NCBI GenBank assembly: GCA_024274915.1
Contig: JAJSAC010000012.1
Span: 1-64,000 of the forward strand
Reading direction: 5' to 3'
DNA length: 64,000 bases
Source: Thermodesulfobacteriota bacterium
Lineage (GTDB): Bacteria; Thermosulfidibacterota; Thermosulfidibacteria; Thermosulfidibacterales; B14-G1
Position 1 is the first letter of the stretch, and each line of letters opens with the position of its first letter. The position numbers and the translations under genes are program-made. Shown one piece after another: positions 17,775 to 25,572 of the stretch. Under the pieces are notes generated by a model. That model was not told the origin of the DNA and did no database searches. It was given only the letters and a program-made list of their open reading frames with translations.

Positions 17775-18847
17775 GACGTCCTCCGGGACAGGACCAACCT
17801 GGAAAAGACCCTAGCCAGTTCCTGGGGATTGGGCACCACCCCCCCGGGTCTGGCATAAGAGAGAAGCTGGGGACCATTCCCCAGGGCTATCTTCACGTCT
17901 TCGATCATCTGACCCGCATTGAGCTCGAAGACAACAAAGGTATCTACGCCCCTCTGATAAAGACCCCTCAATGCCTGAAATGGAAAGGGCCATAGAGTGA
18001 TGGGTCTGAAAAGCCCCACCTTCACTCCCTCCTTACGGGCCCTCTTAACAGCCCCCTTGGCAATCCGGGCAGCGGTACCGAAGGCCACCACCACCATTTC
18101 TGCATCCTCCAGCATAAACTCTTCCCAAAGAGGGCATTCCCTTTCCACCTGCTGATACTTCCTGACCAGTTTCCAGTTGTGCTCTTCCATATCATTCACG
18201 TCTAAGATAAGGGACCGAAGAATGCGGCTGGGCCGCCCTTTAGCCCCAGTGAGAGTCCAGTTCTTGGAAGGCAGATCTTCTAAAGGCCTCATGGGCGGAA
18301 AACGGACAGGTTCCATCATCTGGGCAACCATCCCATCCCCCAAGATCAACACCACCATCCTATACTTGTCGGCCAAGTCAAAGGCCCTATAGGTGAGATC
18401 CACCGCTTCCTGAACAGAAGAGGGGGCCAAAACTATTTGACGATAATCACCGTGGCCACCCCCCCTGGTGGCTTGGAAATAGTCAGACTGAGAGGGGGCA
18501 ATATTGCCCAATCCCGGGCCTCCCCTCATCATGTTCACCACCACAGCCGAAAGTTCCTGCCCCGCCATAAAAGAGAGCCCTTCCTGCATGAGGCTAATGC
18601 CCGGGCTGGAGCTGGAAGTCATCACCCTCGCTCCAGCCATGCTAGCCCCCAGCACCATATTAATAGCTGCCAGCTCGCTCTCCGACTGGAGGAAAGTGCC
18701 TCCCACTTCGGGCAGCCGCCTGGACATATACTCGGGAAGCTCGTTTTGGGGGGTGATGGGATAGCCGAAGTAGTACCTACAACCAGCCCTTATGGCCGCC
18801 TCACCAATGGCATATGTGCCCCTCATCAACTCCAGTTCTTCACTCAC
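17771..18847 (-). CDS. 2-oxoacid:ferredoxin oxidoreductase, alpha subunit (VorB/KorA-like)
   Basis: A 358-residue alpha subunit: GTYAIGEAAIRAGCRYYFGYPITPQNELPEYM at the N-terminus, FLQSESELAAINMVLGASMAG, and TSSSSPGISLMQEGLSFMAG. These match the 3-methyl-2-oxobutanoate/2-oxoglutarate class. It starts at GTG (18847) inside the last codons of the ferredoxin gene. If VOR, its product from valine would be isobutyryl-CoA, the predicted substrate of the mutase encoded at 7-11 kb; that connection is inference. Confidence 0.94.
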   Translation of the reverse strand: MSEELELMRGTYAIGEAAIRAGCRYYFGYPITPQNELPEYMSRRLPEVGGTFLQSESELAAINMVLGASMAGARVMTSSSSPGISLMQEGLSFMAGQELSAVVVNMMRGGPGLGNIAPSQSDYFQATRGGGHGDYRQIVLAPSSVQEAVDLTYRAFDLADKYRMVVLILGDGMVAQMMEPVRFPPMRPLEDLPSKNWTLTGAKGRPSRILRSLILDVNDMEEHNWKLVRKYQQVERECPLWEEFMLEDAEMVVVAFGTAARIAKGAVKRARKEGVKVGLFRPITLWPFPFQALRGLYQRGVDTFVVFELNAGQMIEDVKIALGNGPQLLSYARPGGVVPNPQELARVFSRLVLSRRTS

Positions 18848-19052
18848 GATACACCTCTATAGCTACCTCGGGACAGATGACAGCGCACAAAGTACAAGCC
18901 GTGCACTCACCGTCATCTGATTCAAATACCACCACGTAATACCCCTTAGCATTCAACTCCTTCGTAGGCTTTATAAGGCCCCTAGGGCAAAACTCTACGC
19001 AAAGGATGCACCCTTTACACAAACCCTCATTTATAACGATCTTTCCTGCCAT
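18840..19052 (-). CDS. 2-oxoacid:ferredoxin oxidoreductase, delta (ferredoxin-like) subunit
   Basis: About 70 residues with two 4Fe-4S motifs (CKGCILCVEFCP and CTACTLCAVICP), the standard bacterial 2[4Fe-4S] fold used as the fourth subunit of VOR/KOR enzymes. I chose the ATG at 19052 (MAGKIVINEGLC) because it lies about 20 nt after the predicted transcription start; an ATG at 19088 would fall at or before it. It is the first gene of the five-gene operon. Confidence 0.93.
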   Translation of the reverse strand: MAGKIVINEGLCKGCILCVEFCPRGLIKPTKELNAKGYYVVVFESDDGECTACTLCAVICPEVAIEVYRE

Positions 19053-19079
19053 GGCCCCCACCCAAAGATTATGAAGGCT

Positions 19080-19108
19080 GGGATACAAACAAGCACCCCA
19101 ATTGTCAA
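19080..19108 (-). promoter_or_regulatory. promoter of the 2-oxoacid oxidoreductase operon
   Basis: On the minus strand TTGACA (19108-19103), 17 bp, TATCCC (19085-19080), leaving a leader of about 20 nt to the ATG at 19052. It stands back to back with the tRNA promoter, and the two -35 boxes lie within one palindrome. Confidence 0.65.
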
Positions 19109-19114
19109 GGGTCC

Positions 19115-19143
19115 TTGACGAAAGGTAGGGGGGAAGTTATATT
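19115..19143 (+). promoter_or_regulatory. promoter of the tRNA-Gln/tRNA-Glu genes
   Basis: TTGACG at 19115-19120, 17 bp, TATATT at 19138-19143. The mature tRNA-Gln begins 12 nt after the -10 box, so the leader is very short, as is usual for tRNA transcripts. Confidence 0.8.
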
Positions 19144-19154
19144 TGACCCCGCAT

Positions 19155-19229
19155 TGGGAAGTCGTCTAATCGGCAGGACGGCGGACTCTGGATCCGCTAG
19201 TGGAGGTTCGAGTCCTCCCTTCCCAGCCA
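19155..19229 (+). tRNA. tRNA-Gln (anticodon CTG)
   Basis: A 75-nt cloverleaf. Acceptor strands TGGGAAG and CTTCCCA pair perfectly; the anticodon stem GCGGA/TCCGC holds loop CTCTGGA, anticodon CTG, reading CAG. The T arm has GGAGG-TTCGAGT-CCTCC. Discriminator G and CCA are encoded. Only 3 nt separate it from the next tRNA. Confidence 0.96.
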
Positions 19230-19232
19230 GGC

Positions 19233-19309
19233 GGTCCCATCGTCTAGCCCGGTTAGGACACCGGCCTCTCACGTCGGCGGCAGGGGTTCAAATCCCCTTG
19301 GGACCGCCA
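19233..19309 (+). tRNA. tRNA-Glu (anticodon CTC)
   Basis: A 77-nt cloverleaf with acceptor GGTCCCA/TGGGACC, anticodon stem CCGGC/GTCGG with loop CTCTCAC, anticodon CTC, reading GAG. The T arm is GGGG-TTCAAAT-CCCC and CCA is encoded. It is co-transcribed with tRNA-Gln. Confidence 0.96.
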
Positions 19310-19355
19310 ATATTTTATAGTTTATAGCCTTCCAATCGCCTTGGCGCCGATCAAG

Positions 19356-20294
19356 TCACCTTGGGCTGTTTTTTCCCTTCTTCGCCGATATTGTATCGGC
19401 TTCGATGAAGATCTGGCGAGCCTCTGGAACGACCTCTCTAATGCTTCTCTCCAAGCGATCTATCAAGGCCTCCAGTTCTCTCGCCGACAGGTCATCATCG
19501 AAATCCAGGTTCACCGTCACCAGGAGGCTGTCGGGTCCCAGCTGCATGGTGAGAATATCTCCCACTCCCTCTATGTGGCCACAACTTCGGAGAACTTCCC
19601 TTACCCGGGCCACCTTCTCCTTCCGGGCCGCCTCCCCAATGAGCAGATCCCGAGTCTTAGCGGCCAAGAAGAAAGCCACCCCCGCCAAGAGAAAACCTAT
19701 GGCCAGGGAGGCAACGCCATCAAAGACGTAGTTTTCTGTGGCATGGGCTAAAAAAACCCCCACAAAAGCTATAACCAAGCCCAAAAGGGCAGCGCTGTCC
19801 TCGAATAGGACCACCACCAGGCTCACGTTCCCCGTGGTTTTGATGGCTTCCCAGAGCCCCTCCTCTCCCACTCCCTTTTTGAATTCCCGAAAGGCTACCG
19901 TGAGAGAGGCAGCCTCCATGACAAAGGCCACCCCCAACACCAGGTAAATCCAAAGGATGCCCTCCAGGGGATGGGGGTGAAGAAGCTTTTTGACCCCCTC
20001 ATAAAAGGAGACCACAGCCCCCACAACGAAGATCATGACGGCCACCATGAAGGACCAGAAGTACTCCTCTTTTCCGTAGCCGAAGGGGTGTTTTTCGTCG
20101 GGGAGACGCTGGCTCCGGCGGAGTCCCACCATGAGAAGGACCTCGTTACCCGTATCCGCCAGGGAGTGGAAAGCCTCTGCCAACATGGCGGAACTGCCGC
20201 TCACCGCAGCCACAATAAACTTGCTCACAGCAATGGCAGTGTTGGCCAGCAGAGCAGCCCAGACAGCCTTATGGGAATCGGTTCTACGGCTCAT
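19356..20294 (-). CDS. cation diffusion facilitator (CDF) transporter, ZnT9-like
   Basis: A 312-residue protein with six membrane helices and a cytosolic C-terminal domain, the CDF layout. Helix 2 has the metal-site motif HSLADT (His-x-x-x-Asp). In helix 5 the usual HxxxD is replaced by FEDSAA, as seen in the ZnT9 branch, so the transported ion and even metal transport itself are less certain than for classic zinc exporters. The ATG at 20294 has GAGGGGG upstream and a promoter with a consensus -10. Confidence 0.9.
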   Translation of the reverse strand: MSRRTDSHKAVWAALLANTAIAVSKFIVAAVSGSSAMLAEAFHSLADTGNEVLLMVGLRRSQRLPDEKHPFGYGKEEYFWSFMVAVMIFVVGAVVSFYEGVKKLLHPHPLEGILWIYLVLGVAFVMEAASLTVAFREFKKGVGEEGLWEAIKTTGNVSLVVVLFEDSAALLGLVIAFVGVFLAHATENYVFDGVASLAIGFLLAGVAFFLAAKTRDLLIGEAARKEKVARVREVLRSCGHIEGVGDILTMQLGPDSLLVTVNLDFDDDLSARELEALIDRLERSIREVVPEARQIFIEADTISAKKGKNSPR

Positions 20295-20312
20295 TGTTCC
20301 CCCTCTAGATGG

Positions 20313-20342
20313 ATTATATCGGCCCGAGAATGGAAGGAACAA
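20313..20342 (-). promoter_or_regulatory. promoter of the CDF transporter gene
   Basis: On the minus strand a consensus TATAAT (20318-20313), 18 nt after a weak TTGTTC (20342-20337). The ATG is 18 nt downstream of the -10 box. Confidence 0.55.
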
Positions 20343-20371
20343 GAACTAGCTCCAACCTTTGCAGTTTGGTA

Positions 20372-20402
20372 AACCCAAAGAGAACCCCTTTCTCTCTGGG
20401 TT
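20372..20402 (-). terminator. hairpin ending the NifX/MinD cluster
   Basis: Two 13-nt arms (20372-20384 and 20390-20402) pair with one mismatch around a 5-nt loop, 18 nt after the stop of the last cluster gene. There is no T-run on either strand, so it may be a Rho-dependent or processing hairpin. Confidence 0.5.
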
Positions 20403-20420
20403 CAAGACCCAACCCAGGCC

Positions 20421-20846
20421 TCACCAGCCCCTTCTGCGTCCCCGGCCTCGACCCATGCCACCGCCAGGGCCCCTTTTCCGGCCCACGCCTCGGTCCCTAC
20501 CACGGCCTATGCCCCTTCCGCCACCTGGACTCCCCACGACTCCTCCCCGCTTCGGCCAGGGGGAGGGAACGTTGCTCAGAGCTCCCATGCCCTCATGGCC
20601 CCAAAAACTCGACCACCTCTGGGGAGGGCCTGCTCTCCAAACCCAGGGCACAGCATCTCCGAAAGAGACCAGGGAAATGGCCTCCACGGGACACACCTGA
20701 ACACATGTACCGCAGCCCCGACACACACCAGGGTCAATGAATGCCTTCTTTTCTTTACCTTTTCCTTGAAGTCTAATGGCTCCAAAACCACAAACTTCCA
20801 CACACTTGGCACAACCGATGCATTTCTCCTGATCCACCTGATACAT
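20421..20846 (-). CDS. ferredoxin with long Gly/Arg-rich C-terminal tail
   Basis: 141 residues. Residues 1-58 form a 2[4Fe-4S] ferredoxin (CIGCAKCVEVCG and CRGCGTCVQVCP). A linker then leads to about 45 residues built from Gly and Arg (SPGGGRGIGRGRDRG, MGRGRGRRRGW). Such a tail is not part of any ferredoxin fold; it would be disordered and strongly positive. It recalls the Gly/Arg/Met-rich DUF5320-like tail on the NifX protein of the same cluster. The start at 20846 has AGGAGGA upstream. It is the last gene of the cluster. Confidence 0.87.
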   Translation of the reverse strand: MYQVDQEKCIGCAKCVEVCGFGAIRLQGKGKEKKAFIDPGVCRGCGTCVQVCPVEAISLVSFGDAVPWVWRAGPPQRWSSFWGHEGMGALSNVPSPWPKRGGVVGSPGGGRGIGRGRDRGVGRKRGPGGGMGRGRGRRRGW

Positions 20847-20953
20847 GCCATCTCCTCCTAATACTAATAGCGCCTCAAACCCAAGGGTGAATGAACAAAA
20901 AAACACGTAAACCCTTTTCTCCTTTTACCCATTGGCATCTTGCCTTTCTCTCC

Positions 20954-21535
20954 TCACATCCCAAACCTATTCCTGTGATAGTAGCCCGAGTAGAGGGCAC
21001 CTACAGGGTTATGGGCCAGAACCCTGTCCTTCACCACCACCGTAGTCACGGGAGCCTGGGAATACACGGTGAAGAGGATGTCATGGCCCACGCACAGACC
21101 CACTACGAGATTGAGCTGGGTTCCCGCCTCGTTGAGAACACGGGCCTGGCCCATGGAATTGCAGATGGCCTCATAGCGCCCAGGCTTGATGGGCCTGAAG
21201 TCCAGCTCCGACTTCCCAATGCCTCCCATCTTGCAGCACACAGAGGTTACTCGAAACCCCTCCTTCTCCAGAATCCTCTGGAGGGTCTCGGCCTCGCCGC
21301 CCATACCCACACAGAAAGCTATACCCAAATGGCGGTAGCCCATGCGTCGTGCAAACACCACCACCTCTTCCACCCGGCACCACTTCATGTAGCCGTCGCT
21401 CTCGATGGACGTAGCCACCCGGGACATATGGGTGTCCCGGGGCCGGGATTTGTAAGCCTCCAGGTCCTTCTCCCTGGTCCCAAAGCAGTCTTTGCCCTGG
21501 TAGCAGACCTTGTCTTTGCAGTAGGCACACTTCAT
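20954..21535 (-). CDS. DUF1847 (cysteine-rich) protein
   Basis: This 193-residue protein begins with [15 protein letters not shown], the Cys-rich head that marks DUF1847, and has further cysteines in [10 protein letters not shown] and [10 protein letters not shown]. The many cysteines suggest metal or Fe-S binding. No function is established for the family. It lies 10 nt after the Mrp gene in the same direction, so it is part of the NifX/MinD cluster. It might handle the cluster or cofactor that the ATPases transfer, which is only inference. Confidence 0.85.
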   Translation of the reverse strand: MKCAYCKDKVCYQGKDCFGTREKDLEAYKSRPRDTHMSRVATSIESDGYMKWCRVEEVVVFARRMGYRHLGIAFCVGMGGEAETLQRILEKEGFRVTSVCCKMGGIGKSELDFRPIKPGRYEAICNSMGQARVLNEAGTQLNLVVGLCVGHDILFTVYSQAPVTTVVVKDRVLAHNPVGALYSGYYHRNRFGM

Positions 21536-21545
21536 TTCCTGCTCC

Positions 21546-22436
21546 TTAGCCTCCGGCCTCCACCTTTTCTCCCACCTTTTCCAGGATCCCTTCCACGATG
21601 GACTGAAAGGCCCTGGCTGCCAGGGAATCAGGGGCCGCTTCCACCAGGGGCTTTCCTTCGTCCCCCAATTCCACTACCCGGGGATCCAAGGGAATCCTGC
21701 CCAAAAAGGGGACCCCCAGTTCCCGGGCTGCCCTCTCGCCACCCCCCATTTTGAACAGCTCAATAACCTCACCGCAGTGGGGGCACACCAGGCCGCTCAT
21801 GTTCTCCACGACGCCTAAAACGGGCACGTTCAGCTTCTTACTGAAATTCACGCTCTTCCTGGAATCTAGCAGAGCCACGTCCTGAGGGGTGGTAACGATA
21901 ATGGATCCGTCCATCTCCCTGATGAGCTGGGCAATGGAGAGGGGCTCATCCCCTGTGCCGGGGGGCAGATCCACCAAAAGGAAATCCAGATCCCCCCAAT
22001 TCACCTCACTCAAAAACTGACGCAAGGCCCCCATCTTGAGAGGTCCCCTCCAAATGACAGGAGTGTCCGAATCGTGGAGGAGGAAGCTCATGGAGATCAC
22101 CCTGAGCCCCGGCCTAACTTCCAATGGCTCTATGCCCTCAGGACTCATAGCCAACCGCCGGCCCTCTACCCCCAGCATGAGGGGGATATTGGGACCGTGG
22201 ATATCAGCATCCAGCAGACCTACCTTATAACCCCTCTGGGCCAGGGCCCAGGCCAAGTCAGCAGCCACCGTAGATTTGCCCACTCCCCCCTTCCCGCTCA
22301 TAACCATGATGCGGTGCTTTATCCTGGAAAGCCGGCCCTTCAGGAGTTCTTCCTGATGCCGTCTTTGGTCCTCGGCATCGCAGACCGAGGCTGCTTCACA
22401 GGTAGAACAGACCTTCCTCTCGCCACACTCAGCCAT
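21546..22436 (-). CDS. Mrp/NBP35-type Fe-S carrier ATPase
   Basis: 296 residues. The deviant Walker [11 protein letters not shown] lies near residue 46, with [10 protein letters not shown] and [10 protein letters not shown] following, all typical of Mrp/ApbC/NBP35. The C-terminal CPHC motif can bridge a 4Fe-4S cluster between two subunits, and a Cys-rich N-terminus (C4, C10, C13, C19) adds a second site as in NBP35. These proteins carry and hand over Fe-S clusters in an ATP-controlled way. The ATG overlaps the stop of the upstream MinD-type gene. Confidence 0.93.
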   Translation of the reverse strand: MAECGERKVCSTCEAASVCDAEDQRRHQEELLKGRLSRIKHRIMVMSGKGGVGKSTVAADLAWALAQRGYKVGLLDADIHGPNIPLMLGVEGRRLAMSPEGIEPLEVRPGLRVISMSFLLHDSDTPVIWRGPLKMGALRQFLSEVNWGDLDFLLVDLPPGTGDEPLSIAQLIREMDGSIIVTTPQDVALLDSRKSVNFSKKLNVPVLGVVENMSGLVCPHCGEVIELFKMGGGERAARELGVPFLGRIPLDPRVVELGDEGKPLVEAAPDSLAARAFQSIVEGILEKVGEKVEAGG

Positions 22437-23302
22437 CACTCCACCTCCAGCATTTTCTCCCAAATTTCCCTTATGAAAGCTGCCAGTTCACCATCCCCCT
22501 CCACAGGGGCTTTGCCCTGCACCTGGATCCGGGGAATCTCCCGGGAAAAAGGAATTTTCCCCACCACATCAACACCCTTTCCCCGGCACCAATCTTCTAT
22601 CTCCTGGGTACGCTCGGGGTTGATGTCGTACTGATTTATGCAAACCTGGACCCGGGCCTGAAAATGGGTGGCCAGCTCTACCACCCGACCCAGATCATGC
22701 TGACCTGCCGGGGTGGGCTCCGTAACCACCAAGACTTGAGCCACCCCTGTCATGGAGGAGATGACGGGACAGCCTATGCCAGGAGGACCATCTATAAGAA
22801 CAAGCCCATATCCTGTCTCCTGGGCAAGCTCCTTAGCCCGGTTCCTGATAACCGTAACCAACTTGCCCGAATTCTCCCCTCCGGGGTAGAGGCGGGCATG
22901 GGTCATGGGACCTCCCCGACTGTTGGAGAGAAACCACACCCCCGCCTCCCTGTCCCTGAGAATCACCGCGTCGTGGGGACAGGCGAAGTAACACAGGGCA
23001 CATCCCTCACAGGCCAAGGGACTCACCTGGAAGTCAGAGGATATGGCGTCGTATCGGCACAGCTCCCGGCACACCCCACAGCTATCGCACTTGTCGGTGT
23101 TTATTCTGGCCACCTTCCCTCCTACGAACTTATGGGCCTCCACCACCTGGGGCCTGAGGATGATATGGAGATCAGGGGCGTCCACGTCAGCGTCCACCAC
23201 CACCTTTTCAGGTGGTAAGAGGGCAAAAGAAGAAGTGAGGGTGGTTTTCCCGGTACCACCCTTGCCACTCACCACCAGGATCTCCCGAAATCCATTGTTC
23301 AT
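22436..23302 (-). CDS. MinD-superfamily ATPase with inserted ferredoxin domain (copy 2)
   Basis: 288 residues. Walker [11 protein letters not shown] begins at about residue 12. A 2[4Fe-4S] ferredoxin domain is inserted around residues 65-115 ([32 protein letters not shown]), after which the ATPase fold resumes ([18 protein letters not shown]). Paired ATPases of this kind occur with NifX-like proteins in anaerobes, including the orange-protein loci of Desulfovibrio. It overlaps the first copy by 4 nt. The order MinD-MinD-Mrp suggests one complex. Confidence 0.92.
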   Translation of the reverse strand: MNNGFREILVVSGKGGTGKTTLTSSFALLPPEKVVVDADVDAPDLHIILRPQVVEAHKFVGGKVARINTDKCDSCGVCRELCRYDAISSDFQVSPLACEGCALCYFACPHDAVILRDREAGVWFLSNSRGGPMTHARLYPGGENSGKLVTVIRNRAKELAQETGYGLVLIDGPPGIGCPVISSMTGVAQVLVVTEPTPAGQHDLGRVVELATHFQARVQVCINQYDINPERTQEIEDWCRGKGVDVVGKIPFSREIPRIQVQGKAPVEGDGELAAFIREIWEKMLEVE

Positions 23303-24156
23303 GACTCCTCCCTCTCCTTGGCCGTCTCCAAGGTGGCCAGAAGTTCCAGGAACCCTTCGGACAGAGAAGGTTCAGCCTCCACCAGGGGTACCCCCAAGGA
23401 ATAGGCCCGGGCCCAGTCACTGTTGTAGGGCAGGGAAAGAAGGAGGGGAATCCCCTCCGCAGCCAGATGACGTCTCAACCTATCGTCCCCCAGCCCCGCC
23501 TTGTTCTCCACAACACCAAAGGGTATATCCAGATCTTCCAACAGCTCTTCCACCAGGAGATAATCATGGAAACCGAAGGGAGTAGATTCGGCCACCACAA
23601 GACAAAAATCTGAGCCTTTCACCGTCTCCACGAATGGGCAAGCCACCCCTGGGGGAGCATCCAAGATGACTAACGGGGCATCCTGGGGGACCCTTGCCTT
23701 TACCTGACGTATGAGAGGAGGAGCCATGGGTTCCCCCACGTTTAGGCACCCTGCCAGGTAACCCACCTCCTCTCTCCTGCCTCCCTGGACGAGGCCGATT
23801 GACCTGGTGGTCTCAGAAATGGCCTTTTGGGGACACACATAGGTACAGGTGCCACACCCGTGACATAACCGGTCGAAGACCACCACCTTATGAGGCAGCA
23901 CCATAATGGCACGGAACTGGCAGGCCTGGGAACAGGCCTTGCAGTAGTCACACCGCCCCTCGTCCACCACGGGCAGAGGCAGGGTGGCCTCCTCCTCCCA
24001 CTCCACGTGGGGATGGAGGAGGAGGGCCCCGTTGGGCTCCTCCACATCGCAGTCCACAAAGACGGCCTGGCCCGCCGCCAGGGCCAGGCTCACCGCCACG
24101 CTGGTCTTGCCCGCCCCTCCCTTACCACTGGCCACGGTGAGAATCATGTTCTCCAA
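23299..24156 (-). CDS. MinD-superfamily ATPase with inserted ferredoxin domain (copy 1)
   Basis: 285 residues and the same architecture as the next gene: Walker A SGKGGAGKTS near residue 11, inserted ferredoxin domain (CDYCKACSQACQFRAI, CHGCGTCTYVCPQKAI), then LDAPPGVACPFVETVKG. The two copies are diverged paralogues that probably form a heterodimer, as with other MinD-type ATPases. It lies 13 nt after the NifX-DUF5320-like gene. ATP-driven electron or cluster transfer to a NifX-bound cofactor is the most natural reading, but no substrate is known. Confidence 0.92.
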   Translation of the reverse strand: MENMILTVASGKGGAGKTSVAVSLALAAGQAVFVDCDVEEPNGALLLHPHVEWEEEATLPLPVVDEGRCDYCKACSQACQFRAIMVLPHKVVVFDRLCHGCGTCTYVCPQKAISETTRSIGLVQGGRREEVGYLAGCLNVGEPMAPPLIRQVKARVPQDAPLVILDAPPGVACPFVETVKGSDFCLVVAESTPFGFHDYLLVEELLEDLDIPFGVVENKAGLGDDRLRRHLAAEGIPLLLSLPYNSDWARAYSLGVPLVEAEPSLSEGFLELLATLETAKEREES

Positions 24157-24169
24157 ACCTCAAGGGGGT

Positions 24170-24763
24170 TCACGACCCCTTCTCCTCCTTCTCCAGCTCT
24201 TGGAGTCTCCGGGTGATATACTCCAGTCGTCCTTTGATGAATTCCATCTCCTCCCTCAAGGCGATCATCTCCTCCTCCTTGTCGGAGAACCCCGGGGAAG
24301 ATGGCATGGCACCAAAGCCACCCATGCGCCCCATACCTCTACCCATACCCCGACCCATACCGGCGCCGCCCCCAGGACCCATACCCCCGCCGGGTCCCAC
24401 GCCCATATGGGCAGGCCCGGTGGCCTGGGCTGGCGAGGGCTGGAATTTTCCAGCCTTGAAGGCCTCCACCGCCTCCCTCACTGTCATGCCTTGGACACCC
24501 ATCACCACCCGGATTCCCGCTGCCGCTAGGGCTGATGCGGCATTGGGGCCCAGATGGCCCGTGATCACCACCTGGGCCCCCCTCTCGGCCACCAATTGGG
24601 CAGACTGGATACCCGCCCCTCCCACGGCACCCACGCTGGGATTGGCCACGGACTCACCATCCATGGAATCGGTGTCAACAAAAACAAAATAGGCCGCCCG
24701 GCCAAACCGGGGATCCACCTGGGCATTGAGCCCAGCACTCATAGCCGTGACACACACCTTCAT
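24170..24763 (-). CDS. NifX/NifB-type cofactor-binding protein with DUF5320-like tail
   Basis: 197 residues in three parts: a NifX-like domain (1-100; VDPRFGRAAYFVFVD, ITGHLGPNAASALAAAGI), a Gly/Met/Arg-rich linker (about 115-155; GGGMGPGGG, MGRGMGRGMGRMG) and a coiled coil (MIALREEMEFIKGRLEYI, then TRRLQELEKEE). The last two parts match the plan of small DUF5320 proteins, normally separate genes next to NifX. NifX-domain proteins bind Fe-Mo cofactor or, in orange protein, a Mo-Cu-S cluster. There are no nitrogenase genes here, so another metal cluster is likely bound. Confidence 0.88.
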   Translation of the reverse strand: MKVCVTAMSAGLNAQVDPRFGRAAYFVFVDTDSMDGESVANPSVGAVGGAGIQSAQLVAERGAQVVITGHLGPNAASALAAAGIRVVMGVQGMTVREAVEAFKAGKFQPSPAQATGPAHMGVGPGGGMGPGGGAGMGRGMGRGMGRMGGFGAMPSSPGFSDKEEEMIALREEMEFIKGRLEYITRRLQELEKEEKGS

Positions 24764-24794
24764 GGTTCACTCCCTCCTTTTTCCTTCTCTATGA

Positions 24795-24848
24795 GTGAAT
24801 GGGTGGACGGGACTTGGCTTCTCTTTTTTCCCTCTTTCACCCATTCAC
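24795..24848 (-). repeat. 11-bp inverted repeat between regulator and NifX genes
   Basis: GTGAATGGGTG (24795-24805) and CACCCATTCAC (24838-24848) are perfect complements around a 32-nt pyrimidine/purine-biased loop. It fills most of the only sizeable gap in the cluster (24764-24850) and could be an attenuator, RNA processing site or operator. Confidence 0.6.
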
Positions 24849-24850
24849 CT

Positions 24851-25549
24851 TCACTCTTTGTGCCACTGTCCCTCTTTCCCGCAACTCTTTTCATGGGGAT
24901 GACACAGGCTCTCCTCAAACTCCTCACCAGACAGGAGGGCCCTCAGCACTTCCAACACCTTCCCCTTGGCCCCTGTGACAGGTTCCACACCCCACTGGCG
25001 GAAGACCTCTGCCGCCCTCATGCCCATACCCCCACTCACTACCAGGTCCGCCTCTTCGTCCCTGACGAAACCGGGCACTAGACCGGGACCACGGACTTGG
25101 GCAAAGGGGTTTTCTTTAACCTCCACAGACACCACCTCTCCATCGGGGTCCAGATCTACAAAGGTGAAGAAACGGGCCCTCCGAAAATGGGAAGCTACCT
25201 GGGCCTCCAGGCCCCCGTCGTCTTCTGTGGCAAAGGCTATTCTCATCTTCCACCTCCCATGGATTTTGTACCAGGAGCAGAGCTCCCTCTTCTTCACAGG
25301 ACACTTTAGAACCCTCCAGCAGGGGGCTAGGGAAAAGAGGCGCTTGATACCGGCAATGTTTACTCCCTCCTCTAGGAGGGCCCGGATGCAGCGAAGGCGG
25401 TGGAGGTCACTCTCAGAGTAGTAACGCTTTCCACCAATGCGCCGGGGAGAGATGAGCCCCTCCTCCTCGTATATGCGCAGGGTCCTGGGATGGACCCCCA
25501 GCATCTCGCTCACCACGCCAATGGGATAGACCGGCTTACTCCATTCCAC
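24851..25549 (-). CDS. MerR/HspR-like regulator fused to a NifX-type cofactor-binding domain
   Basis: 232 residues. Residues 7-75 are a MerR winged helix (YPIGVVSEMLGVHPRTLRIY, EEGLISPRR) closest to HspR. A cysteine linker follows (C77, C83, C91; PCWRVLKCP...ELCSW), then from Met102 a NifX/dinitrogenase-cofactor domain (MRIAFATEDDGG, ASHFRRARFFTFVDLD), ending in a His/Cys tail (CHPHEKSCGKEGQWH). It starts at GTG (25549) after AGGAGGCGG. It probably senses the metal cofactor handled by the downstream genes and controls its own promoter, which carries a matching palindrome. I know of no characterised protein with this fusion. Confidence 0.9.
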   Translation of the reverse strand: MEWSKPVYPIGVVSEMLGVHPRTLRIYEEEGLISPRRIGGKRYYSESDLHRLRCIRALLEEGVNIAGIKRLFSLAPCWRVLKCPVKKRELCSWYKIHGRWKMRIAFATEDDGGLEAQVASHFRRARFFTFVDLDPDGEVVSVEVKENPFAQVRGPGLVPGFVRDEEADLVVSGGMGMRAAEVFRQWGVEPVTGAKGKVLEVLRALLSGEEFEESLCHPHEKSCGKEGQWHKE

Positions 25550-25572
25550 GACCGCCTCCTAAAGCCTGAGGT

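Noticed and set aside
20359-20740. Plus-strand proline-rich reading frames opposite the ferredoxin gene
   Set aside because: They are mirror readings of the Gly/Arg-rich codons on the minus strand; no ribosome binding site or conserved feature.
24200-24700. Plus-strand frames opposite the NifX-like gene
   Set aside because: Low-complexity Pro-rich readings of the Gly-rich linker; no sign of a gene.
20421-25549. A nitrogen fixation locus
   Set aside because: NifX-type domains are present, but no nifHDK, nifB radical-SAM or nifE/N genes are in the window.
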